The notes: generated from the sequence alone by a model not told the origin. A stretch of 64,000 bases of DNA from Cordilura impudica (GCA_963682025.1 OY821518.1:148991581-149055580), one strand, 5' to 3'; positions 1-12,105 are shown, counted from the stretch's first letter. Numbers and translations are program-made.

Positions 1-372
1 GTTTTCCGTTTTAATTTTCCATTTTCCATTCTCCCTTTTTCAATTTTAATTTTTAATTTTTCATTTTCCATTTTTCATTTTCCATTCTCCATTTTCCATT
101 TTTCATTTTCCATTTTCCGTTTTCAATTTTTCATTTTCCATTTTCTATTTTCCATTTTCTATTCTATATATTTCATTTTCATTTTCTATTTTCCAATTTT
201 CATTTTTCATTTCCATTTTTCATTGTTCATTTTTCATTTTTCATTTTTCATTTTTCATTTTTCATTTTTCATTTTTCATTTTCCGTTCTCCATTTTTCAT
301 TTTCCGTTTTTCATATACCATTTTCCGCTTTTCATTATTCATTTTCGATTTTTCTTTTTCATTTTTTCTTTT
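1..372. repeat. Heptamer satellite, (ATTTTTC)n type
   Basis: The first ~370 bases are a run of 6-8 bp T-rich units, mostly ATTTTTC and ATTTTCC. A clean stretch of exact 7-mers lies near 235-285. On the other strand this is the GAAAAAT/AAAAATG heptamer that also makes up the flanks of the array at 56.65-58.73 kb. The array runs off the left edge of the window. Confidence 0.9.
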
Positions 373-544
373 ATATTGGTGATTTTTTTATTATAACGTG
401 ATAACGATAAAAAAAAATATGTGGAGATACTACAAACATAGCTCATAATAGTTGTGTTTCTTTCAATACCAACCTGCTGGGAATTATGGCAAATGAATTA
501 TTGTAACCTTACCCAGCAGAATGTTTTTTTTTTTGTGAATGAGC

Positions 545-690
545 GTGATTTCAACAGACAGACTGACAGACGGACATCGCTATATCGACTCGAGCTGTGA
601 TAAGGATCAAGAATATATATATTTTATGGGGTCGGAAATTAGTTTTTCGATGCGTTACAAACGGAATGACAAAATAAAAATAAAATAAAT
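545..690 (-). repeat. mini-me-like dispersed repeat (GTCY end)
   Basis: Read on the minus strand this contains a TTTGTCATTCCG segment, a 'gaccccataaaatatatata' type block and a GTCCGTCTGTCAGTC microsatellite. The same order of blocks recurs at 7.4 and 19.3 kb. Dipteran mini-me elements are known to carry TA and GTCY microsatellites; the family name here is inferred from that. It lies immediately 5' of the Harbinger remnant. Confidence 0.65.
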
Positions 691-1479
691 ACATATGTAG
701 TAGGCATGTATTCGAGACAATAGCATCTCTTTCGAAAACCGTCAAATTGGCAGCAACATTACGCGTTTTAGACCAGGTGAATATCGGAAATGATTTCAAC
801 CTGATGCTATCACAGCCAGTCGTGTCGAAGATTCTGTCTGAGTCTATGCAGTTTATCCACAATGAATAAATTTTGAAATGACGGAGGTTGAAAAAACTGA
901 AGCCAAACTAATTTTTTTAAGCGGGTTTTCCTGGTATTATTGGATGTGTGGAGGAAACCCATATAAAAATTTTGGCCCTAAATAAAGAAAACCAGCATCT
1001 ACACTTTAATTGTAAGTTTGTAATATATTTTCGTTGTATTTTATACTAATATATATTTCACATTAACGTAGATTTGTGATCACAAAATGAGAATACGGGG
1101 TTTGGATGCCCGATACGCAGGTTCCTGTCATGATTCAGCCATTAATCTCGAACCTTAGTCATGCAAGAAAAGTATTACATGAATGATATGATGCTGGTGC
1201 CCGTAATACCTTGTGTCATATAGTAACATTTTAAGGTTAATTTAAATATCATTTAGTAATTTAACTTTTACGTCAGGTGATGCAGGCTCAAGAGGATTCA
1301 TATTGGATGACGCCATATCGCTCGTCTGTCCCAAGAAGTGCAGAGGCTAATTTTAATTCAAAACAAGCTAAGACGAGAAATAAAGTTGAAAGAAGCATTG
1401 GTGTGTTAAAAACTGATTTTGCCTCTTGGCGCACGTCAACTTCACTTCACACGGGCAGAAACACTATACAATATACATA

Positions 1480-2451
1480 CAGTGTGCGACAAAACATATG
1501 CACGAGCTTATGGTTAATAAAATATGGCTCAATAACAATGACAAACACATTTGGGTTTCGAATTATTTTATTTATTTATAAAGTAGATTAACTAAATTTA
1601 CTAAAACAAAATAAAAACGTACAAAATTTTTTATCAAAAATAAAAAAAATTCATATTAAATCTTTACTACAGTTTTTTGTACGCGACAAAACAATAGCAC
1701 ATTTTTTGTTTATTCAATAAAAATTAGAATTTTACTAATATTTAGTTGCGTAGCCCTTATTTTTTAAAACTTCTTGACATCTGCGTGACATTGACTATTA
1801 GATTAGATAAAATTTCACTGGAAATTGCATTGCATGGTAATAATGGGATCCTTTTTTTCTATTAATCTGAGTGTTGCCTGGCCGTCCCGTATGCTAGTTT
1901 TCCGCGGCCGACCACCTTCATATATGGGAGTCAATGAGCCTGAAGTACGGAAACGGCTAATAATACGCGAAATCAAATCCAAATTTGTTTGCAATGGATG
2001 TCACTGATTCGCCTCTTATAATCATTTATTATTTTTTCTTTTACTTGCACTGAGTTCTTATTATTAGCCAATTTTTTTTTATTAAAATATTGCAAAATAT
2101 GACCAATGACTCTGAAAGATCAGAAACGACTATAAACACAATGTCCAAAAAATAGTTTTTATTATTTAACGGTAATTGTTGTTGGTGATCTTTTACATAT
2201 AAAGAAAAATTTAAATATCTATTAATTCGTTCATCTGTTTTGTCGTGGCAAAAAGCATTGTTGTAAATTTAATATTCTTTCTGTCTGTTTTATTTTATTT
2301 TTATTTTGATATGTGTCTTGTATTATTAAAAAGGGTCTGTCTATGTTCGTTATAAATAAATAAAAAGTATTCAAATCCCAGTGAGTTTTTATATGAGATT
2401 AAGCTATATAATAGTAAACACAAGTTCGTGCATATGTTATGTCGCACACTG
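1480..2451. mobile_element. Tc1-like element, TA target duplication
   Basis: Inverted ends begin CAGTGTGCGACAAAACATAT on the left (from 1480), and the right end is its complement, finishing at 2451 with only a few mismatches over more than 100 bp. TA lies on both sides (1478-1479 and 2452-2453). CAGTG ends plus TA duplication are typical of Tc1-like elements. It is 972 bp, shorter than an autonomous ~1.6-kb copy, and it sits inside the Harbinger transposase. Confidence 0.8.
1700..2020 (-). pseudogene. Tc1-like transposase N-terminal remnant
   Basis: On the minus strand the segment around 2000-1860 reads ISRFRTSGSLTPIYEGGRPR, the helix-turn-helix and GRPR linker of Tc1-type DNA-binding domains. 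It is followed by weaker similarity ending near 1700. It contains stops and frame changes, and no DDE catalytic core is left. It is the internal coding residue of the element bounded at 1480 and 2451. Confidence 0.6.
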
Positions 2452-3194
2452 TATGTATTGAATATGAGAATATGCAAAATAACCAAAACGATATTGATGC
2501 GCATATTGACACTCAAATTATAGAAATTTCTGAGGCATTTCAAATAAGAGAACAAATAAACCAAGTTTTCTCTGATCTCAACCCAGACTTTTAATTAATT
2601 TTTTTATTAAAATAAATAACAAATTATATTAAATAAAATTAATAAAAAATAAATATAAAATTAAGTTTTAAAACGGACATTAACGTTTTAGAATGATTTT
2701 TATTAAACAGATAGCCATATCAAGGTAACTTTGCAATTGAAAAAATTTAATTACAATTACTTCACCCCTTTCGTTCATTTTATGTAGACTTCTTCAGGGG
2801 TTAATCTATTTAATGGAAAAACATAACTATAAAACCGTGATTAAATTATTTACCAAACCACGAAACCTCTTAAGAACAAGTTTCATATTAAAATACACAA
2901 AAATTACATTAGTTTTTGTACAACACAATAAAGACTTCTTAAGTTAATATCAGTATTTAAAGTCTTTGTTATGTTTTTGCAATATTATTCTGTGAACCCT
3001 AATGAAAATTTTTTAAAATAATTATTTTTTTTCAAAAAGGTTTCACGCTGTCATACATAATCTAATCATAATTTTATAATTCTATTTTCTAAATAAACAG
3101 CTTTAGCCCTTAATGAGTCTACACAAAATCCATGAAACGTCTGGAGTAAATGTAATTATACTTGAAACGATCAATAATAAATGCACAGGCGGTG

Positions 3195-3233
3195 AATTGT
3201 GAATTGGCTAAAATTGATTAGCATACCTTTAGG
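3195..3233. repeat. 39-bp exact repeat, copy 1
   Basis: These 39 bases recur without change at 11586-11624. The sequence around them differs between the two places apart from a few bases, so this is a fragment or end of a dispersed element. Confidence 0.75.
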
Positions 3234-3240
3234 CTCTTAT

Positions 3241-3435
3241 AAAATGATTTATTATAAATATTTAATTTAATTTAATTTAATTTAATATATATTTAACACA
3301 TATTAAACATAAATTTTATCATTCTGAACTTCTCCATATAAACTATAACTAAGCCAAATATCACACTTCTCCGTGCGCGCATTTTGCTTAAAAAGTGGTT
3401 GAAAGTGTTACCTTCACGTATTAATAAATATATGC
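3241..3435 (-). repeat. Dispersed repeat, copy 1 (pair at 50.6 kb)
   Basis: About 190 bp from the TAATTTAATTTAA run to ACCTTCACGTATTAAT match 50581-50757 in the same orientation with scattered changes. On the minus strand copy 1 holds a 61-codon open frame that copy 2 does not keep, so it is probably not coding. Family unknown. Confidence 0.65.
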
Positions 3436-3439
3436 CTTT

Positions 3440-5380
3440 GAAGTGATTCATAGTGGTCGTTAGAGGTACTGTTTTCAAATCAACACTGCCAGCCGTTTCT
3501 TCTGCTATTTCTAGAAGCTCATATTCTGTGTGTCCAAACTACGTTGAACAATATTATTACTTTCTTTTTTTTGTATTATAAAATTTAATATCGATTGCTT
3601 AACATTAAATATTTTCTATCGATAACATAAATGAAGTGCAATATCTAAAAAATATTTGTACTCGTTAAATTTGAGTAACTCTTTAGAAATTTCAAAATGA
3701 AGTAAATTTAGCTTAATTCATTCGTTTTTATGTTGAACCGATGCTTGTTGAAGCCAAAATTAATTTTGTAAACTTACTTGGATTTGTACATTCGAATGGT
3801 GAGCACTTGTGTTGTGTTGTGTCCTAAACTCCCTCATTTACAACCCTTAATCCCAATTTTTATATTTATAATTTCTCCAATCGCGAGAAATTATAAATTA
3901 ATTAAACCCTTCTCTTAGCAATATCAATTGCCGTCGCATATAATTTTTTATTGGAGCAGCTAATCCAGCTTGGTAGACTTAAATACTCAAAACCCAACAT
4001 TTGTCAACCCCCTTATCAGAAATTAGCTAGCACCTTTAAAAAATACACTGTGTTTTGGCTTTTACATTGGACACTCTGAACAGCGGCCTTAGGGTTTTTT
4101 TGCTTTTGCTTCCTCTAAGGGGCTGAGTGAGCTGCTTCAATATTCCGGCTCCAGTAGCCTTACACTCGGCTTTGTTGGTAACCAATTTTTTTTTTTAATT
4201 TAAATTTAAAGTCCCGCTAAGGAGAATAAGAATAATTTTGCCATACAACATATTACGGTTAAACACGATTAATTTCCTGTAGCTTTTGCCACCTATCACC
4301 AGATATTTTCGATGGGCCGAGAACTTTGGAAACACTTTCCCTCTGTTTCTTAAAATTATTTGAAACAGTACCCCTGCGAAATCTTCATGCAAATGGGGGA
4401 TTTTTCTAATTCTTCCACCAATTTTTCGAATTGGCTTGAGTTTTGTTATTCAGAGTCTATTCAAAGAAACATCGTCATCAAATTTTTTTTACAGAATACA
4501 AAAACTATGTTGACAGTCATCGATAGATGTCAGTTTCGACAATGGGAATATCGATTTTCCGTCTTGTGTTGACGACACCAAATAGAATGAGAGCGATTAT
4601 TTTTCTAAATTTGTTAATTTTAAAAATTCCCTTATTCATAAAGAAAAAGAAGAGTCATTTAGATTCACACTCCCACTGGTACGATTTGAATCAATGACTG
4701 ACCATATGGGTTAATATAATATGCACAAAATAAATTCTTAATAACGCAAATTCCAAAATAGCATGTGGGAGTTTATAAATCTATTTTCTCTTCTACACGC
4801 GAACGGATTTAATTGATAACTCGTATAATTATCTTTTCTTTGTAATAAAATGAAACAAACCAACACAAATGGATTTTAATTTTAATATTCACGAATTTTG
4901 ATTTTTTTTGTTAAATATTACAAATACACTTTTTAAACAAGTATCGCTCACTCTCATGCACAACTTTTGATCACTCCAGATATTTCGAAAAAATTATAAT
5001 TTATTATTATTTTGTTTGTATTTTGTATTAGAACAATATTTTCTATTTAAAGTGACACATTTAGTTAACGACAACAAATTAATTACGTTTCGCGAGGGCG
5101 ATGCTGCACATCTAACATGTAATAACATCTAATAGAAAAGAAAATTTTCAAGATCATTGCAATGCCAGTAATATATCATGAAACACCCTATCAACATGAT
5201 TATACTCAAACGAAATATAAGTTGATGTAGAGTTGTGATCTTTAAAAAAGTTTTATGATTTTAGGGTCTAGACAGACTATTCGATACCCTATACCATGAG
5301 CTTAATGAAAAGGTTTTAGGTCAAATTGATTGGATATAGAAAATAAGCAAAAACCAAATTTGTGTCGCATTGTTACGAGT
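3440..5380. other. No gene recognised
   Basis: AT-rich DNA with only short chance frames. The block 4040-4180 is somewhat GC-richer (tandem 'ctctaagg'-like text and a TTCCGGCTCC segment), but I can attach no family to it. Confidence 0.5.
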
Positions 5381-6610
5381 TTGAGCATTAAAATTTTAGA
5401 CTGGCGGATTGGAATTATGTGTTTAATAAGCTTAAACATCAATTGAAGAATAAAATTACTCAAATCTAATTTTAAACGACGATTTCAATGAAAGAATCGG
5501 TGAGTTTGCCCAATAAATGATAAATATTTATTAGGAACTATTTGCAGCTGGAGCGTAGGGAAGAAAGTCAATCGATAAAGTGATTAATGATAAAGGTCGA
5601 CAAATTTTAGATTTTTGTAATGACAACAATTTTCTTATATTTACTGGTAGAGCTCAACGAGACTCGGAAGGGAAGCTCACATATTTAAGCACATTAGGTG
5701 AATCTGTGACCGATTTTTTGCAGTATCAGATGATATTCTATGCTATGTTGAGGGGTTTGTAGACGACGAAAAACTTTGGTCAGATCATAACCCAATGAAA
5801 CTTAACATAAAGATAAATAGCAATATAAAAGGAATCAATTAAAAACTATCCTTCCTTCCTAAATTATATTGCGACAATAACAAAAAAAGAGCAAAAAAGA
5901 AAATATAAATTCAAACCAATTTAACCTAGTCAAGCTTGTGAAGTTATAAAAAAAAGTCCACTCCTATGACTAAATTTAACCACAAAAGTTTTGAAAGTAA
6001 ACAGAAATGGTATAATCACAAATACAACTCCGCAAGAGAAAAGTTTTTAAACAAATACGGATAATCAAAAAGTGCAGAAGATAAAGAAAAATATTTGAAA
6101 TCGCAAAGGTATTACAAACAAATATGTAGAACTAGTAAAACGGGATATAACAAGCAACTTATGGATAAAATAAATAGCATAAAAAACAGCAAAGAATGGT
6201 GGAAAATAGACAATGAGATAAGAAACCACAAGTACCTAATAGGCTCTGATGTTTCGGCCGCAAATTTCAAAGCCCACTTTCAAAATCCTTTAAATCCTAC
6301 ACACTTAAGTCCCGACATACAGTATGCACCCCATTTTATAGAAAATCGTTTATTAAATGGTCCTATTACGATAATTGAACTGAAGACCGTATTAAACAAG
6401 GTGAAATTAAACAAAACCGTAGGTGAAGATCGGGTGCCTTATGAAATTTTTGTGAATGTTACAGATGAATTTAATATACAAGTGTATATAAGGTTTATAA
6501 CAACATCTTCAACAACAGCAAGATGGATAACTCTTTTAATAAGATTCTGGTTTTTCCATATATAAAGAGGACGATGCGCTTTATATTATTGAGTTTAATC
6601 GTAAATAAGA
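5380..6610 (+). pseudogene. Non-LTR retrotransposon (LINE) ORF2 remnant
   Basis: A broken pol-like frame. Near 5475-5500 it reads DDFNERIGEF, the place of the GDFN(A/E)R motif of apurinic-type endonucleases. At 5580-5760 it reads VINDKGRQILDFCNDNNFLI followed by GRAQ..EGKLTYLS and GESVTD, a known motif run of LINE endonucleases. A frame change follows, then DDEKLWSDHNPMKL (SDH active-site motif). At 6095-6565 lies the linker and start of the RT domain, including KVKLNKTVGEDRVPYE. Stops and frame changes are frequent and the RT catalytic YxDD region is not seen. The clade is not certain. A few degraded codons may extend to 6850. Confidence 0.7.
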
Positions 6611-7377
6611 TACTTCTATGGTATTTCTATTAAATGGAGGAATTGATTAAAGGGTTAAAAAAATGGAAACTCAATACTCAAAATGTTCAATGTACGATTA
6701 TGGTGTTAAACATTGTAATAGGAATGTTATATGCCCTGCATGTTCATCATCATGATTATGCCGTTTACATATCCAATAAAACTGATAGAGAAGGACCAGT
6801 TACAGTTATTCTAAACAAAAAACATAAATTTAAAATTTCAAAATATAAAATCTAAAATCTACGCACTTTTAGAATCTATTGAATGTACCGATTTTCACCA
6901 AATTCATCGATCGTCATATGGCCGACAAAAGCTTATACATACAATTTCATTAAAATATATTCATATTTGTGATTGGTATTTTGATTATGTTAAGAACATA
7001 AGCACATAACTAAAAAAAAAATAATTACTATACAATTGCAGTTTTCGAATCGAATGGTTAAATAATCACTTAAAAGTGTTTTATATTAAGTAGCTGGGGA
7101 GAGTTTGTCTCCACTGCGGAAAAATGGAGCTGAGTATGGATACCAGCACATTTTATAGACTTAATAGTAGCCAAATCAACTCCAGATTGGGGAAATTTTC
7201 ACAGTGGACACAAATCCCACCTACTTCATCTACTTCACATACAAACTTTTTAAATTTAGGGCATAAATAATATCAGGCATAAATAATGTCAATTTGAAAA
7301 GTACAATTGTGTAGTAATTATTTTTTGTACATTTTAGTTGAGTCATTGACAGAGCTCTGATAAAAAATTGGTTTTTG

Positions 7378-7560
7378 TTTCTATACCCTCCACACCACTG
7401 TGTTATCAGTTTGTTATTCCATTTGTAATGCATCGGAATAAATTCCGGAGTCCCCATAAACCATATATTTTCTTGATCTTTATAACAAGAGAAGTTGATT
7501 TAGCGATGACCGTCTGTTCGTCTGTCTGTGGAAATCACGATCACGCTCTCAATAACTAAG
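7378..7560 (+). repeat. mini-me-like dispersed repeat
   Basis: Shows the block order TATACCCTCCAC - GTTTGTTATTCCATTTGTAA - CCCCATAAACCATATATT - TTGATCTTTATAACAAG - GATTTAGCGATGACCGTCTG - GTCTGTCTGTGG. This matches 19.26-19.45 kb. It continues into the tandem units at 7.73-8.06 kb. Confidence 0.7.
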
Positions 7561-7734
7561 TTGGGCTCATCGTATTTGAACAATATCGTTTATTAACATA
7601 ATTATTAAGTTGCTATTTAACGTTATCAAAATCGGTCCAATGTGTCACAAGATATCAATGAAACTGTATAAATGTGTTTAGCGTTGCCGAACATTTAGGG
7701 CATCGGATTTTGTGTGAGGTCATTCCTTTATTAC

Positions 7735-8060
7735 TGCAAGTAGTCGTGCCGAAAATGGTTGGGATTGGATAAGTGGGTGTGTCACCTCCAGTACAAAGTG
7801 CATTTTCAATATGATAAATATCTTGAGTAATAGAAAAGGGGGAGTAACGATACTTTGAGTTCACAAGTAGCCGTGATGAAAATGGGTGGTATCGGATCAG
7901 TAGGCGTTGCATCTCCCATACAAAATAGCTATTGAATATCATATATTTTAAGTAATATACCAGGCAAATCTTTGATAATTTGGGTGACTTATCTGTTATT
8001 ATGTTAATAGCCGTGCTGAAATCTGGCGGGGACGGATAAAGGGACGTCAGTGTTCCCATA
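7735..8060. repeat. Three degenerate tandem units (~130 bp)
   Basis: Three copies start with variants of 'agtcgtgccgaaaatgg' (near 7740, 7868 and 8009) and carry a ggataagtggg..tccc/ccagtacaaagt block about 55 bp later. The spacing is about 128 and 140 bp. An open frame on the minus strand across the array (7655-8059, 134 codons) simply reads through these units and has no recognisable domain. It appears to be the downstream part of the mini-me-like repeat at 7378. Confidence 0.6.
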
Positions 8061-8377
8061 CAAAGTAATTTTTGATAGTGAATAAAAACTTTGATGCGTA
8101 TGTATGCCCGATCATCACGACTGAACTACTGAAGCATCCACCTCATATTCAAATCATATGTTCGGTGGTACCGGATAGTTTTTTCCGATTTGGCTCAAAT
8201 TCACACCATATAAAATTTAAATGAAAGGAAAGTCTTTGCCAAAACTTATACCCGATAGAGAGTCGTCAAAGCATGTCGATGCAAGTCTGAGAATTTGGAA
8301 ATTTCTTGCTGCGCTCATATTCACTTATATGCAGCCTGCATATAAGATAAAATAGGATAGTTGATAGTTTTAACATA

Positions 8378-9660
8378 AAGGGTGATTTTTTAGCTATTAT
8401 CTTTTAGGCAACACTGGTTTTAACAGCTGACGCACGTTTCGTGTTTTGTTTCATTGTCAAACATCTTCAGTTTGGTCTATAATTTAACCATGAATCGTCT
8501 TACAAACGAACAACGCTTGCAAGTTATTGAATTTTATTATCAAAATGCGCGCTTCTTCCATTTTATGGTTAGTTTAATCGACCCACTGAAGCGGCTATTC
8601 GGGCTATTGTGACTAAATTTCGCACCAAATTTACATTGTTGGACATTAAACCACCAACACGCTTACGTAGAGTGCGAACTGAAGAAAATAGCGCAGCTGT
8701 ATCGGCCAGTGTTAATGATGACCATCAATTATCAATTCGTCGCCGTTCGCAGCAATTGGGCCTCTGTTACTCAACAACGTGGAAAATTTTGCGGAAGGAT
8801 TTAGGTGTGAAGCCTTTCAAAATACAGCTGGTGCAAGAATTGAAGCCGAACGACCTACCGCAACGTTGAATTTTTGGTGAATGTGCTCTTGGAAAGTTGG
8901 CCGAAGAACCACTTTTTTTACCGAAATATTGTGTTCAGCGACGAAGCTCATTTTTGGCTCAATGGGTACGTAAATAAGCAGAATTGTCGACTTTGGAGTG
9001 AATATCAGCCAGAAGCATTGGAAGAGCTACCAATGCATACAGAAAAAGTCACAGTTTGGTGGGGTTTATGGGCTGGTGGCATCATTGGACCGTACTTCTT
9101 CAAAGATGATGCGAATCGTAACGTAACTGTGAATGGTGAGCGCTACCGAGAGATGATATCCAACTTTTTTTTGCCCAAAATGCAAGAGCTTGACTTGCAT
9201 GATATGTGGATTCAACAAGACGGTGCCACATGCCACACAGCACGCGCAACAATGGACTTATTGAGAGGCGAGTTCGGTGAACATTTTACTTCACGTTCGG
9301 GACCGGTCAATTGGCCGCCTAGATCGTGCGATTTAACGCCTTTAGACTATTTTTTGTGGGGCTATGTTAAAGCCCATTTCTATTCAGACAATCCCGCTTC
9401 AATTGACGCATTGGAGGACAACATTGAAGCATTTATTCGTGGGATACCGGCCGAAATGTTGGAAAGAGTATGCCAAAATTGGACTAAGCGGATGGACCAG
9501 TTGAGGAGCAGTCACGGTCAATATTTGCATGAAATAATCTTCAAACATTAAATTATATGGACCGTACTATCGATTCAAATAAAGATTTCATGCATTTTTC
9601 TGAATTTTATGTGTTTTTTTTTTTGGAAAACTTTCCTATAGCTCTTAAAAAATCAACCTT
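8378..9660 (+). mobile_element. DD41D (rosa-like) mariner element
   Basis: Complete-ended element of 1283 bp. Left end AAGGGTGATTTTTTAGCTAT and complement of the right end AAGGTTGATTTTTTAAGAGC are inverted repeats, with TA on each side (8376-8377 and 9661-9662). It holds one transposase pseudogene on the same strand. A truncated copy of the same family lies at 58877-59140. Confidence 0.88.
8490..9551 (+). pseudogene. DD41D mariner-type transposase, disrupted
   Basis: Starts MNRLTNEQRLQVIEFYY, the helix-turn-helix opening of this family. A deletion with frame change lies near 8550. In-frame stops follow at the 'ggt tag' near 8566 and at 8867 (TGA after LPQR), and a frame change lies near 8915. 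The catalytic part is readable: IVFSDEAHF (first D), WIQQDGATCHTA (second D) and CDLTPLDYFLWGY (third D). Counting residues between the second and third acidic positions gives 41, so this is DD41D. The C-terminus runs normally to HEIIFKH and a stop at 9551. Family members are ~345 aa; this copy cannot make one protein. Confidence 0.88.
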
Positions 9661-9774
9661 TATAAGTTAAATTAGGATAGTTGAAATAATTTTTAAATAT
9701 ACATATTTTCATCTCTGCGAGTTAAGAAGAAAACTTTTTGCAAAAAATATCAATAATACTTTACACAGGCTTAA

Positions 9775-9950
9775 CTTCGTACTATACCGATCGACTATGA
9801 ATCACTTTCTTAGTCGATTAAACTATGTTCGCCCGTCTGTCTGTCAGTACATATAACTACACCTTGTACGCAAACTAAAAGTCGCATTTTTACAAATATA
9901 TATTTCAATGAAATTTGGTATATAAGCTTTTATCGGGTATATTATTACTT
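9775..9950 (+). repeat. mini-me-like dispersed repeat (part)
   Basis: Contains CGCCCGTCTGTCTGTCAG followed by 'taaactaaaagtcgcat' and 'ggtatataagcttttatcggg', the block order also seen at 11.82-12.1 and 41.96-42.2 kb. Probably the 5' part of the repeat whose end is at 10413-10465. Confidence 0.55.
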
Positions 9951-10412
9951 GTTTTAAATTGTTGTGTTTCTTTGTATTAAATGTATTTTTAAATTAATTA
10001 ATATATAGTAGATACAAATATTTTAACATTCGTTTTTTTATGTTAATATCTGGACATTTTTAGTCAAGACTCATTTGAAACTTTTTTTTTTTTGTAGAAT
10101 TATCGAATAACTTCTAAGTTTCCAAAACATTATCATGTCGATCACATTTTGAGTATTATAACTCCGGCTGCGTTAAATAAAGTAATTATGGAACTTATAG
10201 GTTTTCTACTCTAATAAGAGAAAATTAATGAAATTTTTAAAATGGTAATAAATTCTTTCTATAGCAGACACGATGATTGTTTTTTAATTATAACAAGAAA
10301 TCAATCGAAACTGGACAAAAAGAAAATCAATTATCTTAAAATTTAATTGGTATTCGAATTTAAAGTTTAACGAACGGAAAAGTGTAATATTGGTTGTAAT
10401 ATTGAGCTTAAG

Positions 10413-10465
10413 ACTCAGGTGGAGGGTATCAAAGATTCGGTATAGCCGAATTCAACACTCTTACT
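10413..10465 (+). repeat. mini-me-like repeat terminus
   Basis: Holds GGTGGAGGGTATCAAAGATT, the short palindrome ATTCGGTATAGCCGAAT and the end CACTCTTACTTGTT. The same terminus is at 24849-24905 with one or two changes. Confidence 0.7.
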
Positions 10466-10469
10466 TGTT

Positions 10470-11580
10470 GCTAGTTAAATTCGAATTTATCTTCACGCAC
10501 AAAATATAATTCACAGAATACAAAGAATGGGTTATTAGAGTAAAAAAAACCGCGATATTTCAAGGACGGGAAATGAGAAAATACTTTTTTTCTAGACTTT
10601 CATTCAGCATGCCAAAGTTTATTATAAAATATGTATTTCAAGATGTTGAGTAATTTATTATTATTATTTAAATAACTTTTTATACACATACAAACATGTG
10701 TGTGATGCTGTTCCTGTAGGTGTTATAAGTTCGCATTTTTTTTTTGTTTTCTTCCACCTCTGTTCCGAAAGATCGTTTAAATTTTTTGAAATGTAACTAA
10801 TTAGTAAAAAAAAATTGTAGGTAGTGCTCCGATAAAAGTGATTATTTAATACCAGTTTAACGAAAGTCCAATCACTTTGTTTAAAAAAAAAATATCCAAC
10901 AGTTTTTTTTTAATATAGGTATAAATATCTAGAAATTTATGATAGTAATTGCAAGCATTTTTAAATGTTTGCTGCGTTTTAAATTACAGTGCGTTCTCGG
11001 TTAACTTAACCTATTCGATCCCATTCCACTCGCTGGAACACAAAATATATTGGCAACATTATAATCCGATAACATTCTAATGTTTAATTTTTTATAACTA
11101 TTTCATTGATTATATTAATTATTAGTGTTAAAAAAAGAATGTATGGCCATGGTAGCGGTACTTTTTTCGTGCCTCTTTTGTATAACATGTTTTGAAATTG
11201 AGTAATTCTTCGCACTTCTAAAGTCGATCTCGCATTTCTGATGTCGAATGCAGGAAGTTGTTTATGAAAAACTAATATAAAATAATATACAACGAATGAA
11301 AAACTAATATAAAATAATATACAACAAATGCTTTATCTATAATATTAATAGGTAAGGCGATTTCTTGTGACCGATTATTTGCTCCAGTTTTCTTCCGATT
11401 TTGACCAAACATATCTTATTTGAGAGGTATTTCTTTTTAGCTGTCCACCAACCTTACAGATTTTTAAGTTTTTAAATTTTTTTGAAGTTATGCTCATTGC
11501 AAAAAAAAGAGTTTGTTTTCTTCATTCACAATAATAATTGTGTTGAATTCAAAAGCTATTTTGGGCATAAACTAAAAAGG
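10470..11580. other. No gene recognised
   Basis: AT-rich DNA with homopolymer runs; apart from the 32-bp duplication at 11264-11327 I see no structure. Confidence 0.5.
11264..11327. repeat. 32-bp tandem duplication
   Basis: Two adjacent copies of an ATGAAAAACTAATATAAAAT-type 32-mer, nearly identical. Confidence 0.85.
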
Positions 11581-11585
11581 TGTTA

Positions 11586-11624
11586 AATTGTGAATTGGCT
11601 AAAATTGATTAGCATACCTTTAGG
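11586..11624. repeat. 39-bp exact repeat, copy 2
   Basis: Identical to 3195-3233, same orientation. Confidence 0.75.
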
Positions 11625-11817
11625 ATCAATAATTTATTAAATGAAAAAAATAAAATTTCCTAGAATTTGCACTCGAATTTCGAGGGCTGGGACCTGCTAG
11701 TAGTAATAATTAGTAAAATATTACTAGTTGTTGACCCGTTACTGTCTCATTATCCTCGCATTTTGCAGCTCCAAAATGGCACTTCCTAAAACTGGGTCTT
11801 CTATTATTTTTAAATTT

Positions 11818-12105
11818 TATTATACCCTATACCACTATATGGTTAAGGTATAATGACTTTGTGCTGATGTTTTATACAAATCGATTCTGAGAATAACGTT
11901 CTGAGTCGATTTAGCGATGTCCGTCCGTCCGTCTGTCTGTGTTTATGTAAACCTTGTAATTAAACTACAGGTCGCAAACGTGGTCATATTTTGATAAAAT
12001 TTGATATGTAAGCTTCTATCGCCCATAGCATGAACGTTATTGGTGAAAAACGGTTCATGTTCAGACCTAGTCGGCCTAAACCGACTATAATTTTCTTACT
12101 TGTTT
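11818..12105 (+). repeat. mini-me-like repeat, second subfamily
   Basis: Begins TATACCCTATACCAC and continues with GTCGATTTAGCGATGTCCGT and a CCGT/CTGT microsatellite. Then come 'accttgtaattaaactacaggtcgca' and 'atatgtaagcttctatcg', and it ends CTTACTTGTTTTT. It has both recognisable ends, about 290 bp. The related copy at 41.96 kb shares the ACCTTGCAATAAAACTACTA block. Confidence 0.65.

Larger units (their letters stand above)
895..2594 (+). pseudogene. PIF/Harbinger transposase remnant, interrupted
   Basis: Fragments of a HARBI1-like DDE nuclease in order along the plus strand. At 932-1011 a segment reads GFPGIIGCVEETHIKILAL. At 1071-1150 comes ICDHKMRIRGLDARYAGSCH. At 1277-1440 come WMTPYRS, AEANFN and the family signature VERSIGVLKTDF. 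A short C-terminal tail ends in SDLNPDF and a stop at 2594. The block 1012-1071 begins GTAAGT and ends in AG like a 60-bp intron, but joining across it does not give an open frame. There are frame changes near 920 and 1290. The tail is separated from the rest by the Tc1-like insertion 1480-2451. Harbinger transposases are usually ~350-450 aa, so most of the N-terminus is missing. Confidence 0.75.

Noticed and set aside
7655..8059. 134-codon frame on the minus strand
   Set aside because: It runs through the degenerate tandem units of a dispersed repeat and shows no domain.
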